This document shows positions 24,212 to 27,460 of a DNA stretch of 27,460 nt, in pieces; the stretch's first letter is position 1; every line of letters begins with the position of its first letter. The notes below the pieces were generated by a model. The model ran no database searches. It worked only from the letters and a program-made list of their open reading frames with translations, and was not told the origin of the DNA. The stretch is from an uncultured Sulfurimonas sp. Its GTDB lineage: Bacteria > Campylobacterota > Campylobacteria > Campylobacterales > Sulfurimonadaceae. The stretch spans positions 1 through 27,460 of the forward strand of contig CALDOC010000393.1 in the NCBI GenBank assembly GCA_937914675.1, read 5' to 3'. A program made the position numbers and the translations under genes.

Positions 24212-25464
24212 GACAAGTCTCCCAATATTTTATTTAATTTCACTACGTCGCCAAAAACTATAATGGCCGGTCTCACAGAATCCGCCGCCATTTGAGCCAA
24301 ATCCTTTAGCTTTGCGCTTAAGACTTTTTGATTTTTCCTACTCGCGTTGGAGATAATCGCGCATGGCTTCTCTTGGTCGATTCCCACTCTTTTTGACTCT
24401 TCGAGTATCTCGTTCGCTCGACTAATTCCCATCAAAACTACTACGGTGTGATTTTTTTTGCCAAGCAAATCAACCCAGTCGAGGTTGACGCTGTTTCCCT
24501 TCAAGTGAGCCGACACGACGCTAAATCCACTCGAGTAGCCTCTCGCCGTGATGGGCATGTTCGCCATGGTCGGTCCTGAAATCGAGGAACTTATTCCCGC
24601 TATCACTTCGGTTTTTATCCCCTCTAGCAAAAGCTCATGCAACTCTTCCGCGCCACGGCCAAACACAAAAGGGTCCCCGCTTTTGAGTCTTGCGACTTTT
24701 AAACCTTTTTTTGCGTACTTTATGATAAGAGCGTTTATCTCCTCTTGAGATTTCGAGTGATAATCTTTTTGTTTTCCGACGTAGATTTTTTTTGTTTTGT
24801 TTGGAACCGTTTGCATGATTTCGTCACTAATGAGATTGTCGTACAAAACAACGTCCATCTCTTGAATCGTCTTGTAAGCTTTGATGGTTAACAGCTCTAC
24901 GTCTCCAAGTCCGCAACCGACCAAAAAGACTTTCGCGTTTCGCTTTTGCAACTCTTCTTTTGTCGTTTGCGTTTCGATGATTCCCTTATCGCGTTGCTTT
25001 TGCTTCTCTTTGAGATAAGCGCTTATGTCCATTGGGATCAACTTTTCGCATTCGTCTCTGAAAAACTTCGCGGCGGTCGGACTCGCTCCGTTGCTTGAGA
25101 CCGCAATTTGCAATGGTCTGTTTTTAGTCAGCGCCATAAAGTAAAAATCGCAAAGCGCGGGAACGTCCACGACATTGAGTAAAATGTCATGAGTTTTTTT
25201 GTACTTCACCAGTTTTTTGGCGACTTTTTCGTTGCCTGTCGCGTCTATCACGACATGAAAATCTTTAATATCTTTGAGTTTAAAACTTTTTTTTTTAATA
25301 TTTTTCGTCGTTTTTAGAATTTCTTCATTAAGCTCTTGAGCCACAATCGCGAAGTCTATTTCATTGTGAGAAAGAACCTGCGCTTTTTGTAGCGCTACGT
25401 TTCCTCCGCCAATGAGAAGAATTTTTTGATTTTTTAGTAAAATTGGTAAGGTTTTATTTTTCAT
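24208..25464 (-). CDS. cysG: Siroheme synthase, CysG-like two-domain protein
   Basis: A 418-aa fusion. The N-terminal part (1-150) is a precorrin-2 dehydrogenase/ferrochelatase with the NAD loop LLIGGGNVALQKA and the SSNGASPTAAKFFRD segment; the C-terminal part (about 175-418) is uroporphyrinogen-III methyltransferase with VGCGLGDVELLTIKA, RLKSGDPFVFGRGAEE and ITARGYSSGFSVVSAH. Together they turn uroporphyrinogen III into siroheme for the adjacent reductase. The usual VGxGPGD loop here has Leu in place of Pro. It is about 40 residues shorter than E. coli CysG. It overlaps the reductase gene by four bases; its GGGAG site lies inside the upstream small ORF. Confidence 0.93.
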   Translation of the reverse strand: MKNKTLPILLKNQKILLIGGGNVALQKAQVLSHNEIDFAIVAQELNEEILKTTKNIKKKSFKLKDIKDFHVVIDATGNEKVAKKLVKYKKTHDILLNVVDVPALCDFYFMALTKNRPLQIAVSSNGASPTAAKFFRDECEKLIPMDISAYLKEKQKQRDKGIIETQTTKEELQKRNAKVFLVGCGLGDVELLTIKAYKTIQEMDVVLYDNLISDEIMQTVPNKTKKIYVGKQKDYHSKSQEEINALIIKYAKKGLKVARLKSGDPFVFGRGAEELHELLLEGIKTEVIAGISSSISGPTMANMPITARGYSSGFSVVSAHLKGNSVNLDWVDLLGKKNHTVVVLMGISRANEILEESKRVGIDQEKPCAIISNASRKNQKVLSAKLKDLAQMAADSVRPAIIVFGDVVKLNKILGDLS

Positions 25465-25576
25465 ATTTTTCTCCCTTGTCGTTGAACATGTCTATGGAGT
25501 AGTTTATGCGCTGAGAACCAGTGTCCGCCTTGTAATTTATAAAACTTTCCAATGGCGTTGGCGCATTTTCTGTCAT
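25454..25576 (-). CDS. Small 40-aa ORF overlapping the cysG start
   Basis: A 40-codon ORF (MTENAPTPLESFINYKADTG...) ending KGEKYEK. It starts 20-30 bases after a TATAAT-type promoter and ends 11 bases inside cysG in another frame. GGA lies eight bases before the ATG. Codon choice (GCG, CGC, GAC) agrees with the neighbouring genes and the composition is charged and soluble. I know no family for it. Either it makes a small partner of the reductase operon, or it works as a leader whose translation exposes the cysG start. Coding status is unproven. Confidence 0.5.
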   Translation of the reverse strand: MTENAPTPLESFINYKADTGSQRINYSIDMFNDKGEKYEK

Positions 25577-25605
25577 TTTCAATTCCAACTGTTAATATCA
25601 GAAAA

Positions 25606-25634
25606 ATTATAACAATAGATTAAGGTAATATTAA
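25606..25634 (-). promoter_or_regulatory. Promoter of the small ORF-cysG-reductase operon
   Basis: On the minus strand TATAAT (25606-25611) and TTAATA (25629-25634, four of six bases of the consensus) are 17 bases apart, 29 bases upstream of the small ORF's ATG. Confidence 0.5.
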
Positions 25635-25710
25635 CTAAAAACTGTATGAATTTTAATCAATATAGTGGTTATTTTGTAAATATAAATATATTTAATGTAA
25701 AATTAAGTTA

Positions 25711-25722
25711 ATGGCATGCCAT
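25711..25722. repeat. 12-bp perfect palindrome upstream of glutaminase
   Basis: ATGGCATGCCAT, a possible operator in the 248-base gap between the divergent cysG operon and glsA. Nearby TTTGAC (25742-25747) and GTCAAA (25763-25768) form a second inverted repeat with a 15-base spacer. Between 25577 and 25824 nothing else but the promoters is seen. Confidence 0.35.
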
Positions 25723-25787
25723 GCTCTTGGCATTTACTTTTTTTGACTTTCGACGACATGGCGTCAAAGCTACAAGTAAAACATAGC

Positions 25788-25793
25788 TATAAT
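25788..25793 (+). promoter_or_regulatory. Likely -10 box of glsA
   Basis: TATAAT, 32 bases before the ATG at 25825, with AGGA (25813-25816) as the ribosome site. A usable -35 box is not obvious. Confidence 0.4.
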
Positions 25794-25824
25794 TAGATTA
25801 ATTTTGCCAAATAGGATTTACGTA

Positions 25825-26748
25825 ATGGATTATCAGTCAATATTAGCTGAAATAGAACAAGAAGTTTTTCCTCTGCTCGAGCGCGGAAAAGTCGCCAATT
25901 ATATCCCCGCGCTGGCGGAAGTGAACCCCAAACAATTCGCCATGACGATAACGCTTTTTGACGGGACGCAGTACAGCGTCGGGCAAGCTGACGCGCTTTT
26001 TTCGATTCAGAGCATTTCAAAAGTGTTTACCTTCACTCTGGCGCTAAAGTTTTACGGTACCGAGTTGTACAAGCGCGTCGGACATGAACCATCTGGAAAT
26101 CCGTTTAACTCTCTCGTGCAACTTGAGTACGAGAAAGGCAAACCGAGAAATCCATTCATAAACGCCGGAGCGATCAACGTGACCGACGCGCTCATCAGCC
26201 ATTATGGAAGCGCTCAAGTCGCTTATAAAGAGGTATTGGAGTTCATAAGAGCCATCTCCGATGAAAAATCCATCACTTCCAATGACGTCGTCTCAGCGTC
26301 GGAAATGGAACATGGATTTAGAAACCTCGCTTTGGCGAACTTGATGAAAAGTTTTAACAATCTTGACAATCGCGTCGCGGACGTGGTTGGAACGTACTTT
26401 AAACATTGCGCCGTTGAGATGAATACAAAAACGCTCTCGAGAGCCATGCTGTATTTGGCGAACGATGGAGTTGATCCGATAAGCGGTCAAATTTACATAA
26501 CGGCTTCGCAATCAAAACGGATAAACGCGGTCATGCTCACATGTGGGCACTACGACGCTTCTGGGGATTTCGCGTTTAACGTGGGTTTGCCAGGCAAAAG
26601 TGGCGTTGGTGGAGGCATCGTCGCCGTCATACCAGAGAAAATGGGCATATGCGTTTGGTCGCCCGGCCTAAATGAAAATGGCAATTCTCTCGTCGGAACA
26701 AAAGCTTTAGAACTTTTTACGACTAAAACGGGACTCTCCATTTTTTAA
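25825..26748 (+). CDS. glsA: Glutaminase
   Basis: Glutaminase of the serine-dependent beta-lactamase-like fold, hydrolysing glutamine to glutamate and ammonia in the cytoplasm. The 307-aa length matches the bacterial family. Catalytic S63-x-x-K66 lies in FSIQSISKVFTF, followed by HEPSGNPFNS, NPFINAGAI, and the GLPGKSGVGGGIVAV loop near the C-terminus. I start at ATG 25825, eight bases after AGGA, and not at the TTG 25804. G+C rich for the window (35 of 60 bases at 26161-26220). No partner gene adjoins it on the same strand. Confidence 0.95.
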   Translation: MDYQSILAEIEQEVFPLLERGKVANYIPALAEVNPKQFAMTITLFDGTQYSVGQADALFSIQSISKVFTFTLALKFYGTELYKRVGHEPSGNPFNSLVQLEYEKGKPRNPFINAGAINVTDALISHYGSAQVAYKEVLEFIRAISDEKSITSNDVVSASEMEHGFRNLALANLMKSFNNLDNRVADVVGTYFKHCAVEMNTKTLSRAMLYLANDGVDPISGQIYITASQSKRINAVMLTCGHYDASGDFAFNVGLPGKSGVGGGIVAVIPEKMGICVWSPGLNENGNSLVGTKALELFTTKTGLSIF

Positions 26749-26923
26749 ACTAAAAGGTCTCATCCAACGTTACCCATTAGTTACGATAGTTGTTTTACCA
26801 TTGTTTTGTTGTACTTTTTAGTGTTAATTCATTTAGTTTTTTCATTATTCCAACCCTTTTTTTAAAAATCCCATAAAGTAGATTTCTCATATATTATTTT
26901 AATAAATTCTTTACGTTTGAATT

Positions 26924-26958
26924 GAGAAACATTTGAGCCGCAGGGTCAAATATTTCTC
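26924..26958. terminator. Hairpin between glsA and the chorismate mutase gene
   Basis: The arms 26924-26936 and 26946-26958 pair over 13 bases with one mismatch, loop GCCGCAGGG. No T run follows on either strand, so it may be a weak terminator for either convergent gene. The rest of the 222-base gap (26749-26970) is AT-rich with no feature that I can support. Confidence 0.35.
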
Positions 26959-26970
26959 TCCAATGATTTG

Positions 26971-27273
26971 TTATACATTTTGTTGTTTCTTCCACTCTTC
27001 TAATTCTTCTTTTATAAAAAAATCTATCATCATTTTATAAATATCTCCAATCAATTCTGGAGAGGCTCCATGTTCAATCGCCAATTCTTTTTTTGATTCA
27101 ATAACTTTGGCTACTCTATTTGAATCTTTTACTGCCGTTTCGTCTTTTTTAAATTTTGACGCTTCATGAACATATTTTGACCTTTTTGAAATCAGCTTCA
27201 CAATATTGGCATCTATTTCATCTATGGCAAATCTTATATCATTCATATCTTTACATTTTTTTGGTTCTATCAT
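26971..27273 (-). CDS. Chorismate mutase family protein (PchB-like)
   Basis: A 100-aa all-helical protein of the AroQ fold. Seen are the MNDIRFAIDEIDANIVKLISKR helix, the YVHEASKFK segment and a C-terminal MMIDFFIKEELEEW helix, the order found in isochorismate pyruvate-lyase/chorismate mutase (PchB) proteins. Arg and Lys of helix 1 and KFKK could bind the substrate. I start at ATG 27273, nine bases after AGGA; an in-frame GTG at 27291 would lie inside the upstream gene. It follows the tautomerase gene by one base, implying coupling. No salicylate or siderophore gene is visible nearby, so its pathway is open. Confidence 0.8.
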   Translation of the reverse strand: MIEPKKCKDMNDIRFAIDEIDANIVKLISKRSKYVHEASKFKKDETAVKDSNRVAKVIESKKELAIEHGASPELIGDIYKMMIDFFIKEELEEWKKQQNV

Positions 27274-27274
27274 T

Positions 27275-27460
27275 TCATTTATTCCTATCACTTACTAACG
27301 TATTGTTTATACCCCAATTATCACATGAAATTTCTTCAATGATGACAAAAGTTGTTTTAGGATTTTTGCCCAAAACTTTTTCTAAAAGTTCGGTTACTCC
27401 AGAAACTAAATTTTGTTTTTGTTCTTTTGTCGTATTTCCTTTAGTTATTTTTATATTTAC
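27275..27460 (-). CDS. 4-oxalocrotonate tautomerase-family protein, partial (start outside window)
   Basis: An open frame of 61 codons running off the window. It reads VNIKITKGNTTKEQKQNLV, then TELLEKVLGKNP and TFVIIEEISCDNWGINN, the pattern of small tautomerases; the usual Met-Pro catalytic start would lie just beyond the edge. TGA is at 27275-27277 on the minus strand, one base before the chorismate mutase ATG. Confidence 0.8.
   Translation of the reverse strand, partial: VNIKITKGNTTKEQKQNLVSGVTELLEKVLGKNPKTTFVIIEEISCDNWGINNTLVSDRNK

Noticed and set aside
25577..25824. tRNA or small RNA gene in the cysG-glsA gap
   Set aside because: No cloverleaf or strong terminator seen; only promoters and short palindromes.

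Overview
The window looks like a chromosomal segment of a Campylobacterota bacterium, most like the Sulfurimonas group. This rests on the low-GC coding style, the pair of Csd6/Pgp2-like and Csd4/Pgp1-like cell-shape peptidoglycan hydrolases, and a secretin/ATPase cluster in the order of the Campylobacter cts transformation genes. It was read by eye, with no database search.

Layout. (1) 1-4212: the 3' end of argG, a ferredoxin:thioredoxin reductase-like domain fused to a rhodanese domain, a strong hairpin, then rplI-hslV-hslU. (2) 4213-16949: a same-strand run starting at a promoter-like site near 4295: era, a Csd6-like L,D-peptidase, a Csd4-like M14 carboxypeptidase, then nine genes of a type IV pilus/type II secretion-like machine (PilM/N-, PilO- and PilP-like proteins, secretin, AAA ATPase, membrane-TPR protein, an unknown exported protein, GspE ATPase, GspF platform). 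Junctions are overlapping or very short, so one long operon is plausible. No pilin gene lies in it. (3) 16946-18740: yigZ and yebC on the minus strand, then an unknown plus-strand gene. (4) 18806-25576: a sulfur-assimilation block. metY (+) faces a siroheme sulfite/nitrite reductase (-), which overlaps a CysG-like siroheme synthase (-), itself preceded by an unreported-looking 40-codon ORF. A roughly 2.2 kb mobile island lies between metY and the reductase: a DUF2442/DUF4160 pair, a truncated RAYT transposase between inverted repeats, two blocks of REP-like twin hairpins, and an intact RAYT gene. (5) 25577-27460: a glutaminase, a PchB-like chorismate mutase, and the end of a tautomerase-family gene.

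How they work together. The reductase would make sulfide (or ammonia) using siroheme from the CysG-like enzyme, and MetY would fix sulfide into homocysteine. The island boundaries suggest metY and the reductase gene once met tail to tail with overlapping stop codons. The island then arrived and left duplicated junction fragments, including a perfect 159-bp direct repeat. The era-shape-pilus run may couple envelope remodelling to assembly of a DNA-uptake or adhesion machine. The most notable points are the reconstructable island insertion, the shape/secretion gene linkage, and the 40-aa ORF before cysG.
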